34,740 nt of DNA. Origin: Ophiostoma sp. CBS 140.51. Its lineage: Eukaryota > Ascomycota > Sordariomycetes > Ophiostomatales > Ophiostomataceae. Below the pieces are notes generated by a model. That model was not told the DNA's origin. It made no database searches and saw only the letters and a list, made by a program, of their open reading frames with translations. Shown piece after piece: positions 12,093 to 21,998 of this stretch. Numbering within the stretch: the first letter of the stretch is position 1; every line of letters begins with the position of its first letter. A program made the position numbers and the translations under genes. The DNA is taken from the NCBI GenBank assembly GCA_029298735.1, contig JANSLP010000335.1, forward strand, positions 1 to 34,740, read 5' to 3'.

Positions 12093-12618
12093 TGTAAGCG
12101 TGTGTCTTCCTTTCCATCTCCTCATACTCACTCAACAAAAAAAGCATATGGGTCATATATAATATTTTTTGGAATTTGGTTTTTGATCTATTTTGTTTCA
12201 CTTTCAGGGTTGCACACATGCAGGTTTTTGCACAAACACTACTAGCTTTTCCTTTTTTTTTCTCACTTGACTTTACGGCGGCGTCTCTATCTCTCTTGTC
12301 TTTTGTTTTTGTTTACTTGTCACACGCATTTCCATTGTCGATTTTCTCTTTTGTCCACCTGCTTTTTGGCCATACAACTTTCATAATACTACTACTTCTT
12401 CTAGGAAAGATACATCTGTTCTCTGTTCTCTATTTTGCTCATGTTACTGCTTTTGAATTTTGCTTATGGACGTTGTATATAACTATGTCATGAATTTGCT
12501 CTTCCCAATACAAGATCTAATCTTTCACATATCTTTACTGTGCATCTCGTTCAATGTTCCATCAAATGAAGACGGCCCCATGGTATCATCCTATCTCATC
12601 GCTTTCTAAGAGCATCTT
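12093..12618. other. intergenic region between converging chitin synthase and kinase genes
   Basis: AT-rich sequence with long T runs, holding the 3' ends of the two converging genes. I see no coding sequence or RNA gene here. A GTAAGC sits just after the chitin synthase stop, with a TTTCAG near 12207, but nothing shows that a 3'-UTR intron is used. Confidence 0.6.
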
Positions 12619-14242
12619 TCACTGATGCCTGTACCTGTAATGTGTTAGGCAAATTGCATGGAAAGATGCAAAGGACATACATGTCTACTCACTCAATATT
12701 GCCAACACCCTTGAGGCGCAGGTAGACATCTGTGCCCCATCCATACAGGCTCTGCACAGCAATGCCGCCGCCAAAGTACTCGGCATACGCCCGACTTAGG
12801 GGTAAGCCGTAGCCCAGGCCGGCGATCGAGCTCCCGCCGTTGTTTGAGGCGGCAATAATATTAAGGCCGTCGCTCACATCACCACCACCACCAGGCGAGG
12901 TGCCCGCGGGCAGGTCGTCATAGTCAGAAAAGGTTGTGAACGAGTACGACCAGATGTTGGGCAGCACCTCGGGGCAGATGCCACCGCCGCGGTCGCGGAT
13001 GCGGATCGTCACGCCCGAAGCGTTGTCATCGAGGGGCAATATGCTGCTGCTGCTGCTGCTGTCGCTTCCGTTACCCCCTCCCGACGGTTCAGGTGCAATG
13101 GTAATAACCACTGGCTCACGGTGCATCTTGTTTTCGACAACCGCGCGGAATGCATTCTTGAGCAACTCCGTCACAATGTACTCGAGGTGCATGGGCACAT
13201 ACGCAAACGTCGTGTCGGGCTCGCCGTCAATGCGCCACTGCGGGCGCACGCCATACTTAAGCTCGCAGATGTCAGCTACAAAGCCAGCGCAACTGTCAAT
13301 CGTGCGTGCGGGCCGCAGCTGGGTGTCAATGATGCCAATGTATGAGGAGGCCTCGCTGGCGGGCGGGGCGTTTTCACTGCTCGCGGCGGCGGCGGCCGCC
13401 TGTGCGTTGGTGTCGGCTTGTCCTCCGCCGTTTGCCGGGGCGGAGGAGAACGGCTGGCTGCTCAGGTGCAGGGCAATGTGCTGTTCTGCAATCAGGCGCG
13501 TGCCGATGCGCGCCCTCAAGTGCTCGTCCAGAAAGGCCGTGACGTCCGCGGGGGCAATGTACTTGCGCGACTCCAAAAACCCCTGGGCCAGGATGGGGAT
13601 CGTGTTTTGGTGCGTCGTCACCAGCTCGGCCAGCACGTCCGTAAAGGCAATCTCTTCGTCCAGCGTCGTAATGGCGGGCCCGCCATTGGGGCCCTTATCG
13701 TGCCGCCGCCGCCACCACGGCAGCAGGGACCGCAGGCTGTGCCGGTAGTTGCGATAGATTTGGCGGACGTGGCTGTTGGAAACGACAATATACGGCAGAT
13801 TCCTCAAAGCCTGGAGACGGCGGGCGAGCCGTACAGGGATCAGCTCGAGCGAAAAGTTGGCACTCTGCAACAGAGCCTTTTCCCCCAAGGGCGGCCAGCC
13901 GTGGCGGACGAGGTCGGCGAGGCGGAGCTGGTGCTGTGGTTCTTTGGCGAGGCGAACAATGTCTTCGTCGCGGAGAGGAGGGAGGTCGTCATGGCTGGAG
14001 GTGGAGGGGGAAGGTGAAGAAGATGGTGGTGACGAGTAGCGGCGGTGCTGAGATGCGGACAGAGACCGGATGGCGACGAGGGGAGTAGGGAGAGAACAGC
14101 GGATACGGGCCGGGGAGGAGACCGTAGAGACGGAGGAGGAGAGTGATGAAGACGAGAAAGAAGATGAGGAACGATATGCCAAAGAGGCGCTGGCCGTGGA
14201 CTTGACCGAGACGGCCGTCAATGGCCTTGTAAGGCTTTTCAT
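12619..14242 (-). CDS. mitochondrial 2-oxoacid dehydrogenase kinase (PDK/BCKDK family)
   Basis: Mitochondrial protein kinase that inactivates pyruvate or branched-chain 2-oxoacid dehydrogenase by phosphorylating its E1 alpha subunit. From the ATG at 14242 the protein begins with a Ser/Arg-rich, acid-poor stretch of about 80 residues that fits a transit peptide. The family's helical N-terminal domain (about 90-260) and a GHKL ATPase domain follow: N box ELLKNAFRA (359-367), G1 box DRGGGI (417-422), and G2 box GLGYGLP (475-481) leading into SRAYAEYFGG. Low-complexity inserts lie at about 264-298, 386-404 and 446-474. The open frame ends at 12689 (517 residues). That stop overlaps a GTGAGT donor, and removing 12635-12692 gives exons 12693-14242 and 12619-12634, ending in YRHQ (521 residues). 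I prefer the spliced form. An upstream in-frame ATG at 14548 is rejected because its translation does not resemble the family. Whether the substrate is PDH or BCKDH is not decided. Confidence 0.88.
12635..12692 (-). other. candidate terminal intron of the dehydrogenase kinase gene
   Basis: On the minus strand a GTGAGT donor begins at 12692, a CTAAC branch site lies 10-15 nt before the end, and the acceptor is TTACAG, ending at 12635. Length is 58 nt, like other introns in this window. If retained, the TGA within the donor ends the protein four residues earlier. All signals match consensus, but I have no transcript evidence. Confidence 0.65.
13042..13061. repeat. TGC trinucleotide repeat inside the kinase gene
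   Basis: Six to seven copies of TGC on the + strand, read as AGC serine codons on the coding strand. They produce a Ser run at about residues 395-400, in a loop between the N and G1 boxes, where length variation would be tolerated. Confidence 0.85.
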
Positions 14243-15164
14243 GGTCGCGGCATGTCGGGGTGACGCTGTGAGGTGTGGGAGAAAACAATTGTGAGTGTAA
14301 GTCAAGACGCAGAGTGAATTAAAGTTTGTGAATAAAGTTCTGGCGGACAGAGAAATGGGCCGTTGGAGGCCGACGTCAGAGTCATATTGTATTACGGTGT
14401 ATTGGGACAGGCCAGCTGCCCTGACGCGTGATTCGCTTGGGGCTTCTTGGTGTGGGGCGGACCTGGCCTGGTCCCCCCAGCTTTCTCCCTCCTCCTCACG
14501 CTCCTTCCCTGCACGGCACATCAAATGGCTTGCTCTAAATGATGGCACGATCAGCCTGCAGTCTTTTCTGTCATGTATTATTTACGACCGTATGGAGATA
14601 CACAGGCTTTAAAAAAGGAGAGTCAACAAACATAAGAACGGTACACTTTAAGCGTTATCGCAACATTGCGTCGGTTTACAGTTTGCAGTGCCAGTTCAAT
14701 AGATAAGCTTTGGGGGGATTGGTAGCGGTAGATAGTGGTCGATAGTAGTGGGGCAAAGATCGCCCAAGCGGCAAACAAAGGCTGAAGGCCAGTGCATGTG
14801 CACAACGAGCGGAGTACCGATGAATGGCGTGTTGGCGTGGTTTACTGCCGCCGATAGCGATTGAGGGGTAGCCACGGGAAAGCGCGTCAGGTTGTTCCCT
14901 TGGCCGCACCTTGCACCTTCCTGGCCAGGCCAGTCCGTCGTTCCCCCTTTTACCTACTGTACGATCACGACAGACCCAGTCAAGATCTTTGGTGGGGATG
15001 GAACAAAGTCACAGACGATTGCGATGAGCTTCATTCACGGGCACGCGTATGGAAAACGTCATAGGATGGAAACGCCGCTCTGACAGTATTAAGTTTTGAT
15101 TTGGCAAAACAGTGAACGCTCTTTCTCGCTAACTAGGATCTAAGAACGATGCGCAAATCTAGAT
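14243..15164. other. intergenic region between the kinase and inhibitor genes
   Basis: About 920 bases holding the promoter of the kinase (to the left) and the 3' region of the inhibitor gene (to the right), both on the minus strand. No coding sequence or RNA gene is supported; open frames are short and unlike any family I know. Confidence 0.55.
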
Positions 15165-15587
15165 CTATTGGGTCGAGACGGTCGAGTCGGCTTCGACGTT
15201 CTGGACGCAGGGGAAAGCATCGAGGGTCGAGATGTGGTCGGCGGGGAGCTCAAATCTGGGCTGTTAGTGACCGTATTGCAACTCTATTGTTTCTCTGGAT
15301 GATACATACGAGAAACCGCCCATGAGGGAGTATTCGTGGACAATCTTGCCGCCCTTGTCGGTAACGCTCTTCTTGACTCTGTTGAGAGTATGGTTAGCGG
15401 ATGCTTGTTGTAACGGAACATGTCCTGTTGTCTCGTCTGACGGAACTCACTTCTCCTGCTCCTCCTTGGGAGTGTCGGCGTTGAATTGCAGCTGGAAACG
15501 GAGTGTTAGCATGGACGATACGATAACGAAAGACGCTGGATGGTCGCGTGATTCGAGGCATTGGAGACGTACAATGTAGGAAGGCAT
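15165..15587 (-). CDS. PBI2: small cytosolic I9-family proteinase inhibitor, Pbi2-like
   Basis: Four exons on the minus strand: 15573-15587, 15451-15491, 15310-15378 and 15165-15255. Introns of 81, 72 and 54 nt all have GTACGT/GTGAGT/GTATGT donors and CAG acceptors. The 71-residue product starts MPSYILQFNADTP and carries GGKIVHEYSLMGGF and QNVEADSTV, matching the inhibitor I9 fold of yeast Pbi2 (proteinase B inhibitor) and the mushroom inhibitor POIA1. This fold also forms the propeptide of subtilisin-like proteases, but no protease domain follows here. There is no signal peptide, so action in the cytosol and vacuole is expected: in yeast Pbi2 inhibits vacuolar proteinase B and is needed for vacuole fusion. 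The first exon codes for only five residues, so the gene is easily missed by ORF-based annotation. Its leader is rich in CA and CT, as in well expressed fungal genes. Confidence 0.9.
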
Positions 15588-15733
15588 GTTGGCTGTGTGG
15601 TAGGTGGTTGTTGGTGGTGGTTGAAGTGGTGAATGCGTGTTGGTGGTTACAGGTTGACGTAGACGAAGTAAATTGAGTTGATATGATTGTGAAAGAGAAG
15701 AAGGAGCAAGTTCAAAAGAGAAGGCGGGCTGAA

Positions 15734-15744
15734 GATGTATTTAT
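15734..15744 (-). promoter_or_regulatory. TATA-like element of the I9 inhibitor gene
   Basis: ATAAATACATC on the minus strand lies about 150 bases upstream of the ATG, followed by a CT-rich then CA-rich leader. The position fits a TATA box; this is inferred from sequence only. Confidence 0.45.
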
Positions 15745-16677
15745 GCAAATCGACACTGTCGCACGGGAACTACGAAATACAGATTACCAAACATGGAAAC
15801 CCACAAAGCGCCGTCACAGTACCTGCCTCGCCTCGCCTCGTGCCTTCCTTTTCCAGTAAGTAGTCGAAAAAGTAGTAAACTGGGCAAGTCGTAACCGCAA
15901 TCATGACGCTGCCTTTACAAGAGCTTGTCCTTGGACAGGTCTAGGCCTGAACTTCAGCTGACGCAAGGCACGGCCTAGCAGCGCGCTCTCTGTCTCTACT
16001 AACGTGGCCGGAAGGAGGCGCCAGCTCAAAGCCAGCGGAGGTATCCGGCGGCCGCCTTAGGCCGCAACATAAAAAGAGGCCGGGAAGGACCGTGTTTACG
16101 TTCAAAAGATGAAAAGAAATAACTATGACTCTTTCTGGAATGTTTTCGAAACGACTTCTTCTCCTTTTTGCGTTGTCCGACATGCATGCTTTGCAGATGT
16201 GACGCGCAGCCAATCTGCCGATTCTGGCGCTGATTGCAGATTGTTCAGTGTGAATGGCAGTAAACGGCTGTAAAATGGCAGCTGCCTGGGCTAGGATGAC
16301 GTCACAGCCAATGAGCGGCCGCTGTAACCTCACAGTCAACCCGTGGTAAACCTTTTTACTTTTTCTTTTTTCATCATCATCTTGTCTGCATGACAGCGGG
16401 TCCGAAATTGTTATCAATGTCTTTGTTCATCCTCAATTTAAACATGGACGTCCTTTGTTGACAGTCTTACAGATCAGCCAGTCATATCCTTTCGTCCCAT
16501 TCAGTCTGAAGTGCGAGGACCCATTCGTCTGATATCGTCTTGTCCAATGAACAACATGGCGACCACGTTTTCGACTTCACTTCATCTCATACTTTTCAAT
16601 TCGTTCAGGACCATACACAATGACGACCATGTTCACGACCGTGGACAAGGCTGCGACCTTGTTCTGGGCTGGAATTC

Positions 16678-16685
16678 TATATAAT
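16678..16685 (+). promoter_or_regulatory. TATA box of the unrecognised gene
   Basis: TATATAAT lies about 150 bases before the ATG at 16833, in a CT/CA-rich leader context typical of fungal promoters. Strong match to the TATA consensus. Confidence 0.6.
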
Positions 16686-16832
16686 CGACATGCTTCTCGT
16701 CCTTTGTCTAGCGTCGTATTCTTGTCCTCATTCTTATCATCACTAACTTCATTGCCAACTACTCACTAGACTCGGCCAGATCAACCTTCAACAAACATAT
16801 TCAGTTTACGGCACCTTCTTCTCACCGACAAG

Positions 16833-17705
16833 ATGAGCTCTTTCGACTGCCCCTTCACGGAGCGCCCGCTGACGCAGACGCGGAGCCCTGCCGATTCGCC
16901 CATCTCGCCGACGCCCCCCATCATGCGCTCGCTGAGCTTCCCGCCCATGGACACTCTCTCTGATGGCTCTATGCCGTCCATCCCTACACCCTACTCCATG
17001 AGCATGTCGGATGCCCAGTGGCTCGCCGCAGTCCGTTCCAACGCCCGCAAACTCTACCTCCGCAGCAGTCTTCACAAGATTCCGTGTGTCAAGCCGCGCG
17101 AGAACCGGGTCGTGCTAGAGTGTGACAGCGACGACGACGACGAGGATGAGGATGTTTTCAACTACAACTTTGACAATATGAGTGATGCCACGACGCTGGT
17201 GGGCACGCCTTCCGAGGGCTCCATCTGCTCTGATGCCAAAGAGGACGCCGACGTGGTGGCTAAGCTGTCCGACAAGGAGACGGCCGATTCGACTATGCGT
17301 GTTAAAGGGCTTCTGCAGAAGTTGTCCCCCAAGATTCCCAACAAGGACGGCAGTCTGCCGTCTGAGCCATCAAGTGATGGCACTTCCCCGACTGAGGTCG
17401 ACTGGACTGAGCTCCAACAGCTCGAGATGTTCTTGGCGTGCTGCGTCCAGGGCTGGGAGATGCAGGCCCAGTACATTGCCCAGCAGCGCCGGATGCAAAA
17501 TGCCATGCGCAAGATGCAGAAGCGTATGGCCGCCACGGAGGACCAGGCTGCCCTCCTGGCCTGGTATGCTAACCACCTCAAGGGCGGCGACACGTCTTCG
17601 CCGCCTTTGCCGGCCGATATCCTCAAGGAGGCCGAGGCGGCCGTTTTGAAGCAAGCTGCTTCCACCATGGCAAGTGCCGCGGATGCCCTGGAGAAGTCTG
17701 CGTAG
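16833..17705 (+). CDS. unrecognised acidic protein with probable C-terminal coiled coil
   Basis: A single exon encodes 290 residues I do not recognise. The first 60 residues are rich in Pro, Ser and Thr. A block of alternating Asp/Glu follows (about 97-108), leading into FNYNFDNMSDATTLVG. The C-terminal third is a helical Gln/Met/Lys-rich stretch beginning at WTELQQLEMFLACC (about 190) and running through repeated QNAM/KMQKRM words. This could form a coiled coil, followed by an Ala-rich tail. There is no signal peptide or membrane segment. Codon use resembles the known genes, and a TATA box and CT-rich leader precede it, so I regard it as a real expressed gene. Its two Cys in FLACCVQGW may matter for folding or metal binding, but I see no catalytic motif. 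Confidence 0.75.
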   Translation: MSSFDCPFTERPLTQTRSPADSPISPTPPIMRSLSFPPMDTLSDGSMPSIPTPYSMSMSDAQWLAAVRSNARKLYLRSSLHKIPCVKPRENRVVLECDSDDDDEDEDVFNYNFDNMSDATTLVGTPSEGSICSDAKEDADVVAKLSDKETADSTMRVKGLLQKLSPKIPNKDGSLPSEPSSDGTSPTEVDWTELQQLEMFLACCVQGWEMQAQYIAQQRRMQNAMRKMQKRMAATEDQAALLAWYANHLKGGDTSSPPLPADILKEAEAAVLKQAASTMASAADALEKSA

Positions 17706-19618
17706 CTGTGAACAAATTTGGTGACGTTCGTGTCGGCCACGTGGCCCGACCACTGTAACGACTTACGACGCTCTGTTTGAGAATAACAGGGCTTGATGAA
17801 CTCTTCTTTTCTCTTTTCTCTTCTTTCTTTTCATGCATGTTGACCCAGTTGGACAACAGAGAATGCTCTTAATTCAATATATATGTTTCTTGCGCCCCAA
17901 AAACAACTCTCTCCATAAGTAAATAATGTGAACAAACTGTGAACAAATATCGGTACTGGAGTATGCCGTAAAAGCTCAGACCCAGACTTCACTCGAACTC
18001 TAGACTGGGCGGGGAGATCTCAATTATGCTTTCTTCCCGTGTCCATCTGTGCGAAAAGAAGATACGAACAAACGAACACCGCCCGTGCCGAGGCCGTTCG
18101 AGAACAATAGGAAAACAGGGAACGTCCACAGCAGAACCAGGGACTGCCGACAGCCCCTCTTATTCGCAAACAGAGGCTGTCTCAGGAAGAAAAGCGACAC
18201 ATCAGCCTGCGGGGGGCACACAGGTTTCGCCATAAACCTGGCTGCTAAGAAACAGTCGTAAGCTTGTGGGATGTTGTCTGTAAAAAGATCTTGAAAAGGC
18301 CACGCTTGTTGAGGCCATGACGCAGCGACCGTTTGGAACAGTTTCGAGAACTGAAGCGAGGATTGAGGGGAAGATGACGACAAGAAAGAAAAAGAAAACA
18401 AGACAGCGAAAAGACGACGAACGGTCGGAACGAGCCGAGAGACAACAACCACTAAAAGATTGTGTCTCCAGCGGACAATGCGCTGGATCATCGCACTGTA
18501 GATTCTTTTCATTGCATTTTGTATTACCTTTTGTTTTAGCAGCTTTAGTTTTAATGCATTTAATTGCACTTCACGATCTGGTGACATTTGTCCAACATCT
18601 GCCACACGTCCCACGTCCACTGGATGCATCCGTTCGAGATGCACTAAAAAAAGAACACACCCACCCGAACCACTGTGTCCCGTATTGATCCTGGGAGCAG
18701 ATCAAATGCCTCCTGCATTACGAGGTTTTCCAGCACTTTTCCACACCAATTCTTCCCTTTTCCGCACTTGGCACGTGCGGTTAGTAATTGGCCAACGCCT
18801 AGCGTGCTTTTTTGCTGGTGAGAAGTGAAAGGCGTTCGAGGCGCTGTGCGTGCATTCCCAGCGAGCCAGCCCACTCCCCCCCAATTTTTTGATTGCGCTT
18901 TCCGCTTTGGGCAAACAAAGGTCGTAATCTGGGCCACCCAGCTCCGTCACACTGCAGAACGCTAATCCGCTGATCGCTTTGGTGCCAGCATTCTCCCGCT
19001 ACAGTGGGCTCCAGTGGGATTCGCGCGCCTTGTTTTAGTTGTTTTGGTGCTATTTTGCTTATCGCCATTCGTCGTTTCCCTTTTCAGCACTTTTTTTCTG
19101 GCTTGGTCTGCACCAAGGAAAAAGCGAGTGTCCTTTTGCCTCTTTCACTCTCACCACCAAACAGGCCCCTTTTGCCTTTTGTTCTCTTTGGCTTTTTGTT
19201 TTTCTTGTCCCCTAGCCTTATACTTCCTTTCTTTGTCACTCGCTTCGACACTATTGATCTCTTTTTCTTCTCTTTTTCTTCTTTGCTGTTGTCCACCTTC
19301 GAAACAACTGCCGTCCATTCTTTGCATCGCCCCATTCGAATTGCGCGTCTCGACGAATCCTCGAATTGCTTCAATTTTCTCGACTTCGCACATCTTGACA
19401 TCAACCATCAACTCCGTTCGCTTTCTCTGATCGACCGCTGCGCGACCTACTTCGATCCCCTTGATACCCATGCATTAATTCGAACTCGTCGCATCCTCTC
19501 GATCCAATCCGTTCACTTCCCCAACCCTAATTGACGACATCCCCTTATCACGATCCTTTGAAAGGCGCGAATCGAATTGCAACAACAACCCCCTCCATCT
19601 CGTCCGATCGAACTCACG
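17706..19618. other. intergenic region upstream of the apyrase gene
   Basis: About 1.9 kb. The left part is the 3' region of the unrecognised gene (AT-rich, near 17870-17960). The right part (about 19020-19560) is a CT/T-rich promoter and leader for the apyrase. A minus-strand 206-codon frame at 18024-18644 and frames at 19004-19534 are low-complexity and have no family resemblance. A CACGTG palindrome lies near 18772. I see no RNA gene. Confidence 0.5.
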
Positions 19619-21998
19619 ATGGGCAGCAAAAAGCGTACGCTTTGATATTAGACTCCAAGACGAGCACCTACAACTTCAATACTAACATTTGCTTTCTATA
19701 GACCGGTGGGGCGTCATCATTGATGCCGGCTCCTCAGGCAGCAGACTGCACGTCTACCGCTGGAAGGATCCATCAAAAGCCATCAAGGACGCCGATAAGG
19801 ACGACCTCCACAGCCTTCCCAAGATCAAGACGAAGTGGACAAAGAAGATCCGGCCTGGTATCTCGACGTTTGGCGACCGCCCAGCACAAGTCGGCAATGA
19901 ACATCTCCAGGAACTCGTCGACTATGCGCTCGAAGTTGTCCCCGAAGAGATGGTTGCCGACACACCCATCTTCCTAATGGCGACCGCCGGCATGCGTTTT
20001 CTCCCCCAGTTACAACAAACCGCTCTGCTGCGCGAGACATGCTCCTACCTGCGCCAACACACCAAGTTTTCGCTTCCCGACTGCGCCCAGAACATCCAGG
20101 TCATCGCCGGCGAGACCGAGGGCCTCTACGGCTGGCTGGCCGCCAACTACCTGCTCGGTGGTTTCGACCACCCCGAAGAACACTCCCACGGCCAGAACCA
20201 CCACACCTACGGTTTCCTCGACATGGGCGGCGCGTCCGCCCAAATCGCTTTCGCTCCCAACACCACCGAAGCTGCCGAACACGCCGACAACCTGAAGCTG
20301 ATTCGCCTGCGGACACTCGACGGCAACCCGGCAGAACACCGCGTCTTTACGGCGACATGGCTCGGTTTCGGCGTCAACAAGGCGCGCGAGTCGTACGTCC
20401 TGTCGCTGACCAACGCCCACCAAGACCTAATTACCAACGGCGTCTCCGTCCCTGACCCGTGCATGCCCCAGGGCCTCCGCACAACTCTTGACGGCGAGCC
20501 GGCCAAGAGCCCCGGTGCCGGCATCCCGACCCTGATTGGTACGGGCGACTTTGCCAACTGCTTGATTGGGACGAAGCCCCTGCTGGCCAAGGAAAACACA
20601 GGCTGCGGCGAGGGTTCCGAGCCGTGCCTGATCCACGACCCCGTGCCGAGCATCGACTACAACATCAACCATTTTGTCGGCGTTTCCGAATACTACCACT
20701 CCACTCACGGCTTCTTTGGCGAGAAGGGCGATTTGGCCTACGACTTTGCCACGTACCAGAAGAAGGTGCTCGATTTCTGCAACCAGGACTGGTCCAAGAT
20801 TGACGCGAAGATTGAGGGCGATTCCGAAAAGGAGACGCGCAAGAAGAAGGACAAGGATATTGACCGTACTCTGTCGGACGCCCAGCAGGCCTGCTTCAAG
20901 GCGTCATGGGTTATTAACGTCCTGCACGAGGGCATCGGTATCCCACGCGTCGGCCTCGATAAGATTCCCGGTCTCAACGTGACCGCTGATGGTAGTGTGG
21001 AGGAGTCAAAGAGCTCGCCCTACTCCTCCACGGCCTTCCGCCCCGTCGATAAGATTGACAGTGTCGAGGTCAGCTGGACGCTGGGCCGTATGCTGCTGTA
21101 CGCTTCGGGTCAGATCCCACCACGCAGCGTGCGTGGTAGCGGCGGTGGCAGCACGATTGGTGCCGGCAAGGGTGTGGCCGTTGGTTTTGGTAGCAACTCC
21201 AAGGACGGCAGCATTCCCTCCGATTTCACCTATGCCGGCTCAACTTGGGAGCCGCTGAAGATTGGCAGCGGCGGCAGTAAGAGCGACGATGACGACTGGA
21301 GCGACAAGGCGGACGACATTTTCGATAAGGCTCGCGATAAGTCGGCAATCCCCGGCGCCTTCTTCTTTTTGCTGTTGGTTTTGTTGTTTGCTTTCCTGCT
21401 GCGCAAGAAGGAGCGCCGTGTTCGTCTATACAACAAGTTTGGTTCCATCATCCGCCGCTCACGCTGGCCTGGCAGCCCCGGCCGTAAGCCGGGCCGGTTT
21501 ACCAGCACCGTCGGCAGCGGTCCTTCTTCGAGCAACAACAATGGCGCCCTCGCGGGTCTCGCCAAGATGCTCTTCCGCCGCCACTCGCGCGACTACGAGC
21601 GCGTCCTAGAAGAGGGCCAGATGGACCACCAGTTTGAGCTGGGCGATGTCGACCTAGAAGACACCGACCTGAGCTCGGACGGCAGCGAAGGGCCCGGTAG
21701 TGCATCCTCGAGTATGCGCCTGGCATCCACCAGCAGCACAGCACGTCGTTCCGGGCTGGGTACCCCCACCCTGAGTGTGGACAAGTTCGAAGACATGCGT
21801 ACGTCTGGTGTGGGCAGCCTCTCTGCTATGGACCGCAGTGGTCTCGTGGTGCGGACCGAGAGTCGTGAGCGGTTAGGTCTTGGCGGCGGCCTGGGTGCAC
21901 CACCGAGTCTGCAAATGCTCAATGCGGGCCGGCGAAGCCGCGCAACGAGTCCGACACGGCTCAAGAGCCCCATGATGGCACCCTTGCAGGAAGACTAG
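19619..21998 (+). CDS. YND1: Golgi apyrase / nucleoside diphosphatase, GDA1/CD39 family, Ynd1-like
   Basis: Hydrolyses nucleoside di- and triphosphates in the Golgi lumen; removing GDP and UDP left by glycosyltransferases drives exchange of nucleotide sugars. Exons 19619-19634 and 19702-21998 join to 770 residues beginning MGSKKHRWGVIIDAGSSGSR. The 67-nt intron has GTACGC, ACTAAC and TAG signals; the 16-nt first exon is needed because the open frame otherwise starts inside the intron. Apyrase conserved regions: DAGSSGSR (13-20), ATAGMRF (99-105), GETEGLYGWL (142-151), LDMGGASAQIAF (178-189). One membrane segment (about 557-576, PGAFFFLLLVLLFAFLL) follows the catalytic domain, and there is no N-terminal signal anchor. 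This is the Ynd1 layout and not that of Gda1. The tail of about 190 residues is Ser/Gly/Arg-rich and should be cytosolic. Yeast Ynd1 is regulated through its tail by a vacuolar ATPase partner. Confidence 0.92.
19635..19701 (+). other. spliceosomal intron in the apyrase gene
   Basis: 67 nt, donor GTACGC, branch site ACTAAC at 19681-19686, acceptor CTATAG. It splits codon 6 and joins a 16-nt coding exon to the rest. Confidence 0.88.

Larger units (their letters stand above)
15588..16832. other. divergent intergenic region between inhibitor and unrecognised gene
   Basis: About 1.2 kb holding the two promoters. A minus-strand open frame of 158 codons at 15941-16417 has no recognisable family or preferred codon use and is taken as chance. 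CCTCG is repeated near 15829-15840, and short repeated GCGACCA/TGACGACCA words occur at 16556-16660. No RNA gene is seen. Confidence 0.5.

Noticed and set aside
12095..12207. Possible 3'-UTR intron after the chitin synthase stop (GTAAGC to TTTCAG)
   Set aside because: No evidence beyond the short motifs, and it would not change the protein.
13418..14017. Plus-strand frame of 199 codons
   Set aside because: Antisense to the dehydrogenase kinase, whose motifs are clear on the other strand.
14242..14548. Upstream in-frame ATG for the dehydrogenase kinase
   Set aside because: The added 102 residues do not look like a transit peptide, while the ATG at 14242 starts a good one.
15941..16417. Minus-strand frame of 158 codons
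   Set aside because: Lies in the divergent promoter region and has no recognisable domain.
16645..16662. Inverted repeat ACAAGG-CTGCGA-CCTTGT
   Set aside because: Six-base arms are expected by chance in a region of this size; no sign of a terminator or binding site.
18024..18644. Minus-strand frame of 206 codons
   Set aside because: No family match, codon use unlike neighbouring genes, and no promoter or leader pattern in front of it.
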